64,000 nucleotides of DNA from Sebastes aleutianus (lineage: Eukaryota > Chordata > Actinopteri > Perciformes > Sebastidae), in NCBI GenBank assembly GCA_916700875.1, contig CAKAKS010000062.1, forward strand, positions 7,590,373 through 7,654,372. Direction: 5' to 3'. Each line of letters opens with the position of its first letter. Position 1 is the stretch's first letter. Below are positions 12,656 to 24,151 of this stretch, piece after piece. A program made the translations under genes and the position numbers. Below the pieces are notes generated by a model. The model was not told the origin of the DNA. It was given only the letters and a program-made list of their open reading frames with translations, and did no database searches.

Positions 12656-13114
12656 AGTGTAGGGTTCAGACCTAAAGATTATAGATTCTCTATATGATAT
12701 CCAGAGCACTAATATAGCAGCACACAACTATTTGCAATGTAAAGATAAAGTGGAGTATAATGTCTACTTGAATGAAGTCACTCTCCCTCTGTGTGTGTTG
12801 TAATCCGAGCTTCTCTGTGCTTTGTTGATATCGGCGGGCTGGCCACGCGTGATTTCGGTGCATGTGAGTGTGTCCCACTGACTAGCTCACAGCTGCCGCT
12901 CTGCACTGCTCTCATATGGTGGTTACAGCTGATAACGTCGTCCCGACTAACGTTATCATCGCGGAAGCATAGCACCCGCCCTCCGGTTCCCTGTTAGCTC
13001 TGTCAGCGCTGTTGCCGTTGTTGATTAAATGCAAGCTGCCGGCTCAGCTGTCGCCATGTTGAGAACCGTAAGGAGAAAATGGATATGCTCCCAATTTTGC
13101 ATTTAGCACCTTTA
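12656..13114. mobile_element. CpG-rich MITE-like block
   Basis: A CpG- and GC-rich island of sequence (for example TATCGGCGGG, GATAACGTCGTC and TAACGTTATCATCGCGG) ends in TTTGCATTTAGCACCTTTAAG, a terminus typical of TTAA-type fish MITEs. The left border is uncertain and no second copy exists in the window. The assignment as a repeat rests on recognition of the fish family style. A CpG-rich regulatory element is an alternative reading. Confidence 0.4.
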
Positions 13115-13481
13115 AGAAGTTAGGTTAGGGGGCATGTATATCAGGGTCTAATATCAGGGCTAATGGAGGTCATGAACTGAGACAGTTTGCATCCCAGATC
13201 TCGCATCTATGTTCGACTATAAACCAAAGTCAACACGTTGTTAACTTCACATTTTAGAAAGCAACACTTTAAATGTTTCACGTTGCGTGTTTCTGTGTGT
13301 GGCGGGTTTACTGTAGCTGTCAGTTAATATTAATGAACTCTTAATCTCTGTGTTCTTTTGTGTGAACCCATGCATTATATATGTTTCATATTTGTAATAA
13401 TGGGTGTGTGCGTGCGTGTGTGGAGCAGGTGGGCCATAAAATGTAAAATGCTGTTGCAATGCTATCTAACTCCATGATAAC
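13115..13481. other. unassigned stretch
   Basis: I see no gene. The sequence is unique, with short TG runs near 13404-13424. Confidence 0.5.
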
Positions 13482-13493
13482 TTGTGTGTGATG

Positions 13494-13527
<34 letters not shown>

Positions 13528-13538
13528 GCGGGTGTGCA

Positions 13539-13581
<43 letters not shown>

Positions 13582-13590
13582 ACGCGTGCA
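13482..13590. repeat. compound (TG)n microsatellite
   Basis: Two TG runs, 13496-13524 and about 13541-13577, are separated by GGGGCGGGTGTGCATGCG. They form one dense alternating purine-pyrimidine tract. Confidence 0.95.
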
Positions 13591-13690
13591 TGTGTTATGT
13601 AATCTGTCTTCCCACTGTCTCCAGCTGTAATGTCAGTAATAAAGTTAATTGGGTCTTTGGTCCCCATGGCAAAACATTTCGATGGTGTGG

Positions 13691-13745
13691 GTGCGAGCGT
13701 TTGTGTGTGTGTGTGTGTGTGTAGGTATGTGTGTTGTGTGTGGTG
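13691..13745. repeat. (TG)n microsatellite
   Basis: A TG run with TAGGTATG and TGTTG interruptions, the second of three TG arrays within 450 bp. Confidence 0.9.
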
Positions 13746-13857
13746 TTGGCTGGTTTGTCTGGTTTCAAATAATGCTGAGACTCTAATTCACCACAGGGGA
13801 AATCTTGATCGAGAAAGAAACAAAAAGCTTAGCTTGTGATTTGTGTCTTTATGAGGA

Positions 13858-13942
13858 AGGTGTGTGTGTGTGTGTGTTTGCCTGTGTGTGTGTGTGTGTG
13901 TGTGCCTGTGTGTGCGTGCGTGTGTGTGTTAATATGTGTGTG
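13858..13942. repeat. (TG)n microsatellite
   Basis: TG runs are separated by TTTGCC and CC interruptions, which suggests a decaying array. Confidence 0.9.
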
Positions 13943-14440
13943 CGGATTCAGGAAACCTCCCTCTCTCAGTTTTAAGTCTTTATGACGTCTTCCAACAGGT
14001 TGGATTTGCAAAAGTATTGAGTAACGCTAACTGCTCTAAATGGTGTGTGTAATGAAGCCATTCTCATTTTCTCTCACATAAATCAAGAACACATACTGTA
14101 GGTTACACTCTCTTATGCTGTACAGGATGCAGTCGACTGAATTATCTGGGTTTATTTTACCAGTGACAGTTTATGACAGAAATGATGGAAGCTGCTGGCC
14201 TGCTGCAACAAGCAGGCTAAAGGCACTCCAAAGTAATAAAACTCTTTGATGGAAAACTGCAAAGTTTCCCTCATCTACTGAAGCCATGATAATAATGGAA
14301 CTCCTTACCAGGCCTACTAGTGCAGTACCTGTTTAAAACATGCCTGTTCAGAATGGCCCGAACGCTTGGCCTGTGGCACTGTATTGCTGCTTGCATCTTT
14401 TCTGGAGAACCGCTCACAGAAACAACTTCACACTCGACAC
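13943..14440. other. unassigned stretch
   Basis: I see no gene. The stretch leads into the degenerate tandem repeats that follow. Confidence 0.45.
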
Positions 14441-15090
14441 TGCGCTTCCGTGGGTCCGGAGCAATACACCCGCCACGACATAGTTGCATCACACACCAAA
14501 GTCACGGCTACTCAGAAACACTGGTGGAATACACTCTGGTTCATGGGTAGAAACACACCCAAATCACTGCTACTTACGGTCAGAAAAAAACAGTGAAATA
14601 CACTGTGGTTCACGGGAAAAAACACCAGGGACAAACTTTACTGTAAGTCAAGGTAGGCAACTACCCACAACTAACAGGGCCCCATACAGCTATAGATTTA
14701 TTATGATGTATAGATGTGAAAAAATATTGAATCATGTTACTATTCTAACTTATTGTACCCCAAAATGTCTTACAAAAGGCCCCCAAAGCACTTAAAAAAA
14801 TATGTAACTCAACTGTATAGCCTACTACTTACCTACTGTGTACTTCTGCTGTGCAGTATTAATTGTTTTGCTATTAATGGTTAGTAGTTTTCCTTCAGAA
14901 AAAGTTTTGAGTACTTCTACCACTGCCATTTTACTACATTCCCAGTTAGAGAAAGGGTGAAAAGTAAAGCAAGAAGATGCTTGCCTGGGACCCCCAAATC
15001 ACTAAATCCACCCTTGAAAAACACACCCAGGTTGTGGCTAATCATGGTCAGAAACATTGGGGGAATACACTTAGTGGAGGTAATTTCCAA
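14441..15090. repeat. degenerate minisatellite-like repeats, unit about 65-75 bp
   Basis: The phrase order GAAACACTGGTGGAATACAC, CTCTGGTTCATGGG, GAAACACACCCAAATCAC, GCTACT-ACGGTCA is repeated with decay at about 14445-14515, 14515-14582 and 14582-14626. It appears again, isolated, at 15005-15085 (GAAACATTGGGGGAATACAC). The intervening 14630-15000 has no clear unit. Confidence 0.6.
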
Positions 15091-15169
15091 ATCGGCATGT
15101 TAGTTTTAACATGACCACCGCGGTTTCAAAGAAGAGCATGGATTTAAGGCCCACTGCAGACAACATGCT

Positions 15170-15384
15170 TGACTTAGTCCACATAGCCCTGAAGCCCCCC
15201 ACCCCCACACTACTGCACAGAGCGCTATCGCTTGTTTATTCAACGTTTATTGATATTGAATGTGTCACGTGTCCAAATTTGCACCAATTCAATTCAACAC
15301 TGCATGTCCTTGAATCCCCAGCAATATTCTAGGCGAGTTTGAAGTAGATCGGATGAACGGTTCTCGAGATATGTGAAGGACACA
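15170..15384 (+). mobile_element. retroelement-like 3' tail upstream of the (CATA)n array
   Basis: The segment ending in GAAGTAGATCGGATGAACGG and TTCTCGAGATATGTGAAGGAC, followed at once by a tetranucleotide array, matches the style of fish non-LTR or SINE tails that end in simple repeats. The 5' border is not visible to me. Family name unknown. Confidence 0.4.
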
Positions 15385-15466
15385 CATACATACATACATA
15401 CATACATACATACATACATACATACATACATACATACATACATACATACATACATACATACATACA
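15385..15466. repeat. (CATA)20 microsatellite
   Basis: 82 bp of perfect or near-perfect CATA tetranucleotides. The Met-Tyr-Val-Cys reading frames that cross it are artefacts. Confidence 0.97.
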
Positions 15467-17073
15467 GCGTTTCCTTGCTTTAGAGTTAGATGAATACTGA
15501 GACAGCAGCACCTTAATGTAAAGCTCCATATTAAACACAGCATTAAATGACACATTATGAGAATCAATAGTGTTAGTTAATAGTGTTAGTAGTGTAGTGA
15601 TACACAGAATGAAACCAATAATTGGACTGTGTTTTACAATAAGATGGTAACACTTACACAGGCCGTATCTGGAGAATTTACTTATACTTAATGATATATG
15701 CCAGCCGAGGATATTGAGCTTCTATTATCCTCACACTGCGATTCAAAAGTGGAGGCTCATTGTGTTCCTTCAGTAATTAATAAAAGTAATTACCACTGAA
15801 TGAGGCCATGTGCCTTCAGTCTGTGAATCTCAAGTGCCACTGTTGTTTGAAGTATGACTGCGCTTCAGTTCTCATGCAATGATTAAGTAATTACAGAGAA
15901 ATGAAATATAGGAAGCTAATTGCCACGAGCCAGGGATTGTCTTTCGGCTCGGTATGAGTCTGCAGTTTGTGAAACGCTGCGGCTTTGTGAGCGTGTCTTT
16001 GACCTGAAAACACCACGATTCCACTGCTTCACAACAATCCAAATTGCATCCCTGGGAAATGAAAAAAACAAAAAACAGATTACAAACTTTAATTTTATTG
16101 TCCTTTTATGACAAATCTCAACCATTTGATAAGATAAGAGAGGATGAGATTCAACTTTATGGAGGGGAAATGTGTTACAGTACATGTTTCAGCATCACAG
16201 AGATAGGCTGAGAGGTTAGAAAACTAATAAGAACTATTTGAATGCATATGAAATCCATTAAAATTAAATAGAAAATTAAAGAAATTGGAGAGGTGACATT
16301 AAAAAGCTATATACAACATTGTAATAACTTAGACTATACAAGTGAATTGTGCAATTACTACAAAAGAAGTCCAGTAGTGCAACTTCGGCAGCCATGAAGT
16401 GCAAACTATATAAGTATATAGCTGTACATATATGGTTACAGTATATGTATGAAACAATACAGATAGTAATATAATAAAGTATATAATGTCATATATGTAA
16501 TATACACACACTATACAGTAATAATGCATTCTATGAAATATGTAAATCAAAGAGAATTCCATGATGTAGGATAAAATATAATAATATAAAAGAACAATAA
16601 TAACAATATAGTTGTAATGTATTATCATACGTATATTGATATAATGATTTAATACAATGTAAAATAAAGTAGTGTTAGATATGTAACTACTTCTTATACT
16701 ACTACTCCTATAATTATAATAATACTGAAATCAGCTTGATATAATGTGCAACATTAAGCAAACTGAATGAGATGGGGTGTGTTTATGTGTGTTTGTCTGG
16801 GATGGTGGGAGGGGATTATGTTGTTACTGCTGGTTTGGGCTGTTTCCACAGTTTCTGTTGTCTGCCTGAAGCCCTCTGTCTCGCACTTAGTCTGAGACTG
16901 AATTTGCTGTCCATCTGCCACAGAAAGTTTGGCTAACGACGATTAAAACATAACATTTAATACTGGCTTTAAGTTGCGTTTTCAAAGAATGAGAAAAATA
17001 TTCATATTTTTTATTTTTAACCTTAAATCGTAGAACCCTGTGTTTACGATATGATGTTACAATTTGCATTCAC
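15467..17073. other. unassigned stretch with an AT-rich block
   Basis: I see no gene. 15680-15930 is balanced, non-repetitive sequence rich in TAATTA-type words (for example CAGTAATTAATAAAAGTAAT), which resembles conserved noncoding sequence; this is inference only. 16320-16740 is a TA-rich, TATA-step-dense block. Confidence 0.4.
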
Positions 17074-17074
17074 T

Positions 17075-17083
17075 GTTCAGGAC
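17075..17083. repeat. left target-site duplication of SINE
   Basis: GTTCAGGAC here is repeated exactly at 17461-17469, immediately after the SINE tail. Confidence 0.85.
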
Positions 17084-17460
17084 ATGGGCTGCACGGTGGT
17101 GCAGTGGTTAGCACTGCCACCTCACAGAGGGTCGCAGGTTCAAACCTGGGTCTCTGTGTGGAGTTTGTATGTTCTCCCCATGTTAGCGTGGGTTTACTCC
17201 GGTTCTCCAGCTTCCTCCCACAGTCCATAGACATGCAGATTAGGTTAATTGTTGACTGTAAATTACCCGTAGGTGTGAATGTGAGCGTGAATGGTTGTCT
17301 GTCTCTATGTGTCAGCCCTGTGATAGTCTGTGTCTGTCTATAGTCTTCACCCAATGCCACCTTGGATTGGCTCCCCACCTCCCCCCAACACCTCCTACAC
17401 CTCCAGGCTCGCGACCCTGAATAGGATAAGCGGTTATAGATAATGGATGGATGGATGGAT
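17084..17460 (+). mobile_element. tRNA-derived SINE with Rex3-like 3' tail
   Basis: A complete 377-bp SINE. The 5' part carries an RNA polymerase III internal promoter: an A box-like TGGTGCAGTGG at 17097-17107 and a B box GGTTCAAACC at 17138-17147, about 30 bp apart as in tRNA genes. The body runs through the AGTTTG(T/C)ATGTTCTCCCC and CATAGACATGCAGATTAGG words well known from fish genomes. The 3' end reads GCGACCC, six bases, GGATAAG, CGG, then a (GGAT)n tail. It is flanked by a perfect 9-bp duplication (GTTCAGGAC), direct proof of retrotransposition. Mobilisation by an RTE/Rex3 LINE is inferred from the shared tail. Confidence 0.9.
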
Positions 17461-17469
17461 GTTCAGGAC
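17461..17469. repeat. right target-site duplication of SINE
   Basis: GTTCAGGAC, identical to 17075-17083. Confidence 0.85.
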
Positions 17470-17673
17470 CAGAGGGTGTCAGGGTGTCAGGGGTCAGAGA
17501 CAATGTTGTTGGCCAGACTTAATATGTTATTATGGTAGGCTGATTCATAGAGTATTTCAAGTGGTTGACCTACAATCTTTGAGAAGATTTTCATTTGTTG
17601 TTTGTACGGTTTATTCAAAACTGATCATTTTCAAAGCAACTAGTGTGATAAGAAGCTTTATTAAACCAATGTT

Positions 17674-17909
17674 CCCATCCATTCATCCATCCATCCATCC
17701 ATTTTCTTCCTCTTATCCGGGGCCGGGTCGCGGAAGCAGCAGGCTTAGCAGGGATTTCCAGATGTCCCTGTCCCCAGCAACGTTTTCCAGCTCTTCCTGG
17801 GGGACCCTGAGGCGATCCCAGGCCAGACGAGAGATAATCTCTCAAGCGTGTTCTGGGTCTACCCCAGGGCCTCTTACCAGTTGCTTCCAGGAGGCCTCCC
17901 CCATCCATT
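17674..17909 (-). pseudogene. Rex3 (RTE clade) retrotransposon 3' end, 5'-truncated
   Basis: Read on the minus strand, this encodes the extreme C-terminus of a Rex3-like RT polyprotein. It shows a GKRPWGRPRTRLRDYLS motif, which corresponds to the usual GRRPRGRPRTRW-DY segment, then ARP-type decay and a C-terminal PAASATRPRIRG where intact copies end in LLPPRPDPG. After the stop come GCGACCC, six bases, GGATAAG and a (GATG)n tail. It is severely 5'-truncated (about 230 bp of a roughly 3 kb element) and the frame is degenerate. The word CCCATCCATT at both borders (17674-17683 and 17900-17909) may be the target duplication, though it overlaps the tail sequence. It faces the SINE tail to tail, 205 bp away. 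Confidence 0.85.
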
Positions 17910-20089
17910 TCATTTCATATAAAGATTGAGATTGTATTCAACAGCATTTTTATAGTCAAGTAATTGTTATGAAGAATGGAGCCATAATAGATCTACATGT
18001 CCTCGTTGTCTGAGAACAAAGACTTTGGTTGAAATATGCACAACAAAAAATATATAACCTTGCTCCTTGTGTGTAAAACAAGTGTCATTAAGTGCCGCCT
18101 TGTGCACTTTCTGGACGTGATGTGGTGTGATTGTCTAAATCTGTTCTGGTTGTGTGATTACAACCCTTTGGGTGTAATATCACTAAGAGCTTTAAAGCCA
18201 TACAGATTAACATTAACCTTCTCAGCGTCACCTCCAACACAGTCACAGACCTTTTCATTTGTCATACTATGCTACAGTCACACATCTGGGATTTCATTAG
18301 CCTGTAATAGACCAATCTAAAATATGACTTTTTTTTCCCTCTTCATTCATTTAACCTTTAATCAAACAGTTTAACCTTGTTGAAATGTAAAATCAATTTT
18401 TTTTCCCCCTCTCCATGGATAATGAGCTAAGAATGTAGCATCTATGTTTCTGTTTTATTCACTTGGGATTTCTAGTTTCTGTCCTTCATTATCCTCCTTA
18501 TAAGGAATGAAATGGAATATAAAACATTGAATTCAAGATTGTCTGGTTATATAAGTCTATCACTTACATAAGCCTAGAACAGATAGCCCATGGCTGAGAA
18601 TCCAACTGTTTGTTTAACAAAGTGATATCCGACTCAGAAAGTTGCCTTGGAGAAGATATTCTCGAACTGCAATATGGACCACACACATCTTTCCTTCCCC
18701 CCCCCCCCCATGTAGTCCATTAAAAACTCCCTCGAACATCATCCTTCTGGCAGGGTGATATTAGCCTGGGGAAGCATGTCCTGGCTGACAGGAACAGGCT
18801 TGTTCCCCACAGCAGCCACTGTTTCCACCAACAGCCGTGTGTCCTGCTTTATGTGTCCTTGAGCAACACAGAAGCACAGCTACCTGCTCCAGTTTCTGTG
18901 GGTGAGACAGCCTCAGCTAAATCACTAAACTTGTAAAAGCTAAGGCGAAGATGTGCCTTTTTTTCTTTTTGCATTTTGCATTTTTCTTCATGTATTGTCT
19001 TGCAGACAAAATCTCTCACGCAGGCATAATGGATACAGTGAAGTTCTGCTCAACATAAAAAATAATGAAGATGAGTTTGTTTTTTCCCCCGTTGTCTCTG
19101 TTGGGGATGAAGAGAACAGAGGGAGAAAAGAGCCCATGGGCACGAGTAACAAAACACGCGACAACAGCCCTATATAGGCGAGCATCTGTGTTTGTGTGTG
19201 TGTGTGTGTGCAGATTTTGAGCGAGGCGGACTACAGCTGTGCCTAATGCACATTAAGTGAAATGAAAGTTTTCTTGGGTATTGGGGGATTTCGTTCTTTA
19301 AATTCATCTATCTTTTGTGTTGGAACACGATTTAGCTTCCATTTCTTTCGCATCCCCAACTTGACCTATCAGTGTTGTGCATCTCAATAAAGGGCCCCAT
19401 AAATCATCGCAGGTGTCCGTAATGTGCCTGCAGGTAATTAATTGCTGTGGTCTTTGAGCCAAGCTGAGCTGAGTGCACGGGGATGAGACAGGAGTAAAAT
19501 ACACTGGCTTTTTGTTCTTTGTCTTTCTGTGCCACCATTCCTTTTCCATCCTCTATTTGCTGTCCATTTTACTGTTTCTTTTATTGCTCTAATTTCATTT
19601 TGTAAATGTATTTCTTCTTATTGTATAGACGCAATCAAAATGTTGAAATTTCTTTTGGGCTAGCTAGTTGTTACACAAAGCTTTAGTTTTTTTTCTGAGC
19701 AGGAAGAGAGGCAGTGTCTTGCTCGGTGACATTTCAGCAGGGTGAATGGCTGCTTTCACCGACACAGTCTGGCAGCTCACTATACACTCTGACCATTTCC
19801 CACTTAGAGGCTTGATTTAGGGCATCTAAAAGAAACATTTGCTGCAGGTTAGCAGCCATTAGCAGAACAGACGGATGTGTGGGTTGAGTTTTTTGGCATC
19901 TCCAGCATGTTTAGACTGGAAGCTGATATTATTGGAAGCTTCCATTTAAATGCAACTTGTTCCAGAGTTCAAGCCTGAAACAGAAAGAGATCTGAGGTGA
20001 ACCTGGAACGTCTGTTGCAGAAGTAAGAAAACCTCATTCAAAATCTCTTTCACATTTGTTATAACGGCAATAACTGGCTAGATTACCTA
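17910..20089. other. unassigned stretch with conserved-looking patches
   Basis: I see no gene. A C-homopolymer lies at about 18698-18710. 18765-18930 and 19210-19470 are GC-balanced, non-repetitive and without long frames; they look like conserved noncoding candidates by texture only. A short TG run lies at 19193-19210. Confidence 0.4.
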
Positions 20090-20380
20090 CCGCCTTGCAT
20101 TTGTACGCCTCCACCAACCAGTCAAGTTGCAGTTTACATCCATGTCTTTCCAAAATGTCATCACTTCATCATTTCTTCCTATTAGACATTTGTGTGAAAT
20201 TGTCATTATTAGCATATGAATTTTTAAATTACAGCCAAAAAACGTGTTTTGTGAGGTCACAGTGACCTTAACCTTGTCAACCAAAATCAAATCAGTTCAT
20301 CCTTGGGTCCAATTGGATGTTTCTGCCAAATTTGAAGAACTTCACTCAAAGTGTTCCTGAGATATCACAAGAATCACATC
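20090..20380 (-). mobile_element. interspersed repeat, family E (copy 2), carries a perfect ERE palindrome
   Basis: This matches 46579-47263 in the same orientation and 4622-4969 in the opposite one. It begins GTACGCCTCCACCAACCAGT and contains ATCCATGTCTTTCCAAAATG, ATTAGCATATGAATTTTT (the uninterrupted form of the site split in copy 3) and GTTTTGTGAGGTCACAGTGA. The right part after CACAAGAATCACATC is lost. No coding capacity. Confidence 0.8.
20254..20268. promoter_or_regulatory. perfect consensus oestrogen-response-element palindrome
   Basis: AGGTCA-CAG-TGACCT, the exact 15-bp inverted repeat with 3-bp spacer bound by oestrogen receptors (AGGTCAnnnTGACCT). It lies inside family E copy 2. Binding in vivo is not shown by sequence. 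Confidence 0.6.
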
Positions 20381-21570
20381 TTGATCTGGCTTGCGTTTGA
20401 TTTTGTTCTGGAAGCGAGTGACAGAAAGATACAAATAATTTTTTGAATACTGTTTTCAATTTCAACAGCTGTTTGTTCACTTCAGTGGCCTAGCCTCTTA
20501 CTGTTGATTGCCTGGTGCATGTTCGTCATCATGCTCATAATCACAGAAAGCTGTGCGGTGCTTGCTTTGCTTTCGTTGCTTGACAAATGCAGTGTCAGCT
20601 ACATTCAACTAACCTATTTCAGATATAAAGTAGACATATTACATACCAATTTCAAAGGAAGATGGCCAATTCAGGATCGGTTTTGAATCCTTTCAAATCC
20701 CGCAATGACCAACCGAGATTGATAGTTTACGCTTGTGCTCTATTACTGTTCCTTTTAGCTTTTTTTTTCTTTTTTTCGGTCAATTCTTTTCTTTTCTCTT
20801 TGCTGATCCTGCCCCAGTATCAGCCATAACAACAAAATATAAAGTAAAAAATATAAATCTAAAGAGAAAATCTTGTGATTCACTTTACCTGCTAATGTGC
20901 TCACTGCAAAACTTTGCATCTTTGCAATCGTTTTTGTCTGATTTCACTGGGAATTGGACCCGGTGACAGGCATTAAGAATATCTATATAGAAATGCTTAT
21001 GTAGATCATATAGAGGCATCAGTATTAAATTGAGACTGTAAAAACTCCTTGTAGTACCTTTTACATCATGAAGGTTTCATTTTCGAATAGCAAGTGCTGT
21101 AGTGGATTGCCTATTTGTCTCAGAATATGGAAAGTAAACCACAGGAACGCAGTTTAATTATTTCAGAAAGACCAATGACAGAAATGTTGGATTGGATTTG
21201 AGAATTGGATTGAGGTACAGAAGCTATAGTGGAACAGCACCTATAGCCAGGACGTGACGTCAGGACTTCGGCTCTCTGTTGACGTTGAAATTCACATGGT
21301 GTTACTGGTGTATTTGAGAGCTAAGCACATCTTTCAGCTTCTTATTTGACTGACTCAGCGGGGAGCTACAACAAAAAGCAGGTGGCATCATGTGGATCGC
21401 CTCATAATAACTGTGCTTACAGAACCTTAGTGTTCCCATCCCAACACATTGCCCTTGCAAATGGTGATAAACGAGCATGCTAGGGCTAGAGGCTAATCGT
21501 GCATCAGGCTAATCACTAACACAGCCTAATTACTTGTTGCTAAACTTGTAGCTCATATGATTTCACTTAC
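20381..21570. other. unassigned stretch
   Basis: I see no gene. A perfect CRE octamer, TGACGTCA, lies at 21255-21262 in a CpG-bearing patch. Otherwise the sequence is AT-rich and unique. Confidence 0.45.
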
Positions 21571-21617
21571 TGTGTGTGTGTGCGTGTGTGCGTGTGTGCG
21601 TGTGTGTGTGTGTGTGG
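21571..21617. repeat. interrupted (TG)n microsatellite
   Basis: TG units with regularly spaced TGCG interruptions. First member of a dense TG cluster. Confidence 0.9.
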
Positions 21618-21729
21618 TGGATGAGAATGGGTGCAGTGCAGGTGTGCGGCTATGTGAGCACTCATGTTTGATTAAAAATATCTAGCTTGATTGCGGCATA
21701 CCACAGGGAGACTGAGGTGTTAATTGGCT

Positions 21730-21749
21730 GCGTGTGTGTTTGTGTCTGT

Positions 21750-21795
<46 letters not shown>
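21730..21795. repeat. (TG)n microsatellite
   Basis: TG array with early TTTGTCTG and TATG interruptions, then about 20 pure repeats. Confidence 0.95.
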
Positions 21796-21800
<5 letters not shown>

Positions 21801-22033
21801 GCACACGGAGAATCACAGCGCTTAAATAACACAATCAAAGGGCGCCCGCTGTGGATCAGTCTGCCTCGACAGGATGCCACATGCACACACACACACACAT
21901 GCACACGCAAACAGCACAAATATAGTGCAACAGCAGACAATGTAAATCATAAGTGTTCTGGGAGCCATATGGTAGAGGCCTATCATGATCTTTCACTTCA
22001 TAACGTGTAGATGGGTTGAGATAGATTTTAGTA

Positions 22034-22159
<126 letters not shown>

Positions 22160-22279
22160 GGTTTGACCGTGGAATTCAGTCTCACCTAACCACGTTATAG
22201 CCAGTGATACAGAGGCAGATGAGCCAGGCAAGATGAGAGTGGCAGATGATGAAGCCGAGGTGATCATGTGCACAAGGCT

Positions 22280-22299
22280 GTGTGTGTGTGTGTGTGTGT
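22280..22299. repeat. (TG)10 microsatellite
   Basis: A short pure TG run, the fourth TG array within 730 bp. Confidence 0.9.
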
Positions 22300-23586
22300 C
22301 TGTCTCATCCCTGCTGACTTAAGCAATTGCGATGTAGAATTATGTGAGCAGACTTATTTGGGTATCTGGGACAGCCATTCAGATCTTTTGCCTGCTGGCT
22401 AACACACACACACATGCACACACACACTTCCACCACAAGATAACTCAACTTTCCTTTCATCTCCCCTCCCTTCTCTTCCTTTAGTCCTTATCTCTCTGTG
22501 TCTCTTGCTGTCCTCTCTTACCTCTGTGATGTTATAGATAAGCATGGGCCATCTGGGTACAGCTAACTCTCCAGTGATACCACCAGTCTCTCTTTCTGCC
22601 TGTTAAAGCATTAAAAATTCATTTAGTCTCACAATTTCAGCGGAGACATTCAAATTGACATGACTAATATTCTGACAAGCTAACAAAAACGCAAATATGT
22701 TCCAAAAATATGTGCATTGGATGGGAATCTGTTAGTATGAGCCAGTGGGCAGGTGCTATCCTGTTTCTAAGATTTTCTTTTCTGTTTCCTCGGACACTTC
22801 TACACGTTTGTATTTGGATGTTTCGAAGATGCGTTACAGCTGACAGACTCGGAGGGCAAACTTTTTTGTCAATCGCTCTCAAACCACACATCGCAAATCT
22901 AGAATAATTTCGTTTAATAATGAAAAACATATAAACCGATATGCATACACAAATAAATAGACACATGCAAACAAATTTACACTCATTGAATAAGGTTCGA
23001 AAAAAAGGCTCACAATAAAAAGAATTCAAAGGAAAATAAAAAAGAGGAAAATAGACTTAAAAGAGATGATAAAAAAAACATTTTGATGTAAAAAATGTGT
23101 TTCCCGAAGGGGTTTTATATTGATTTTGCAAGTGTGAGTTCGTTCGGGAGGCCGTTTCAGAGTTGAGGTGCCCTAATAGCATTACCTTGGCTCCCTTTAA
23201 TCTTACACCTCAACATGGCAACCGAATACGTTTTTAGACTTTCCAGGTAGTCACTGCTTTCCAACTTTGATTCACGTCAGTAAACAAGGTAACATCATCT
23301 TTGTGTGGCAATACAGTTGTGAGCAGAGACTCTTTTGAAATGTCTTGCTGCTAGAGTTCAAAGAGGCTACAACATGAGAGCTTTCAGTGATGGCGGCAAA
23401 ACATCAAGAACTTTAAAGTTCAAATGATATTTTCACATCGGGGTTTGCGCACTCCGAGTTTGGTATGCAGACATCATTTGCAAATGTTGCAATACTTTTG
23501 TCAGCCTATACTGTCTACTATCTTAGACGCTGTGGTGTCCCTGAATGCACCATCAAAAACCTCACCACTACTGCCATAACCTTATA
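22300..23586. other. unassigned stretch
   Basis: I see no gene. A short CA run lies at 22401-22429 and pyrimidine-rich sequence at 22430-22520. The phrase at about 23135-23175 (GTTCGTTCGGGAGGCCGTTTC, then GAGGTGCCCTAATA) resembles a fish non-LTR retrotransposon relic, but I cannot place its borders. Confidence 0.4.
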
Positions 23587-24151
23587 GAGTGGTGCAGGGA
23601 TGACATATTGTTTTAGGCCAGTTAGAATCGCCCTGGGTTCCTTTGACAAAAAGCCAATGGGATTTTTCCATCGGATTTTGGATTATTGATGAAAATAAGC
23701 ACTATGTCAACACACGTTTCAGATACTTACACATTGTGTTCCACAAGATAATCTTCACAAATGAACACCACTTTTGTTAATGCAATCGGCAGAAGTAAAA
23801 AGCTAACGTTAGGCTATAAACAAACTACACCACGGCTGCATGAGCGTGAGTATACACAACGAGGCTGTAAAGGTGGACGAGTCGCCGTGAAGACATTTAG
23901 TCGTTTCATTTAGCCACTTGTTAGCAACCGCCTTTTTTAGCTTCAAAATTCATGAGTGGGATATTTACAGACGTATTTTATATTATGGGACAAAACGTTA
24001 AAATCTCTTCAGCTTGTGTTAACCACAGACCTTATTTGAGGCATCGAACTAAAAACCCATTCAAAAAATCCATTGTCTTCCAGACAAGGTAACCGGAAGT
24101 GCTAAAATGCTAACTCATTTCAGGGTTTTAGGACTCATTCCTGCACCACTC
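23587..24151. mobile_element. TIR-bounded MITE, family G
   Basis: The left end GAGTGGTGCAGGGATGA and the right end TCATTCCTGCACCACTC are inverted repeats of 17 bp with one mismatch, 565 bp overall. No transposase frame is present. The interior contains CCAATGGGATTTTTCCATC and other words familiar from fish MITEs. I could not see a convincing target-site duplication, so the superfamily is open. Confidence 0.75.

Noticed and set aside
15289..15567. Met-Tyr-Val-Cys repeat protein
   Set aside because: It is the translation of a (CATA)20 microsatellite.
17084..17160. A functional tRNA gene
   Set aside because: A and B boxes are present, but the sequence does not close a cloverleaf with an acceptor stem and continues into a SINE body with target duplications.
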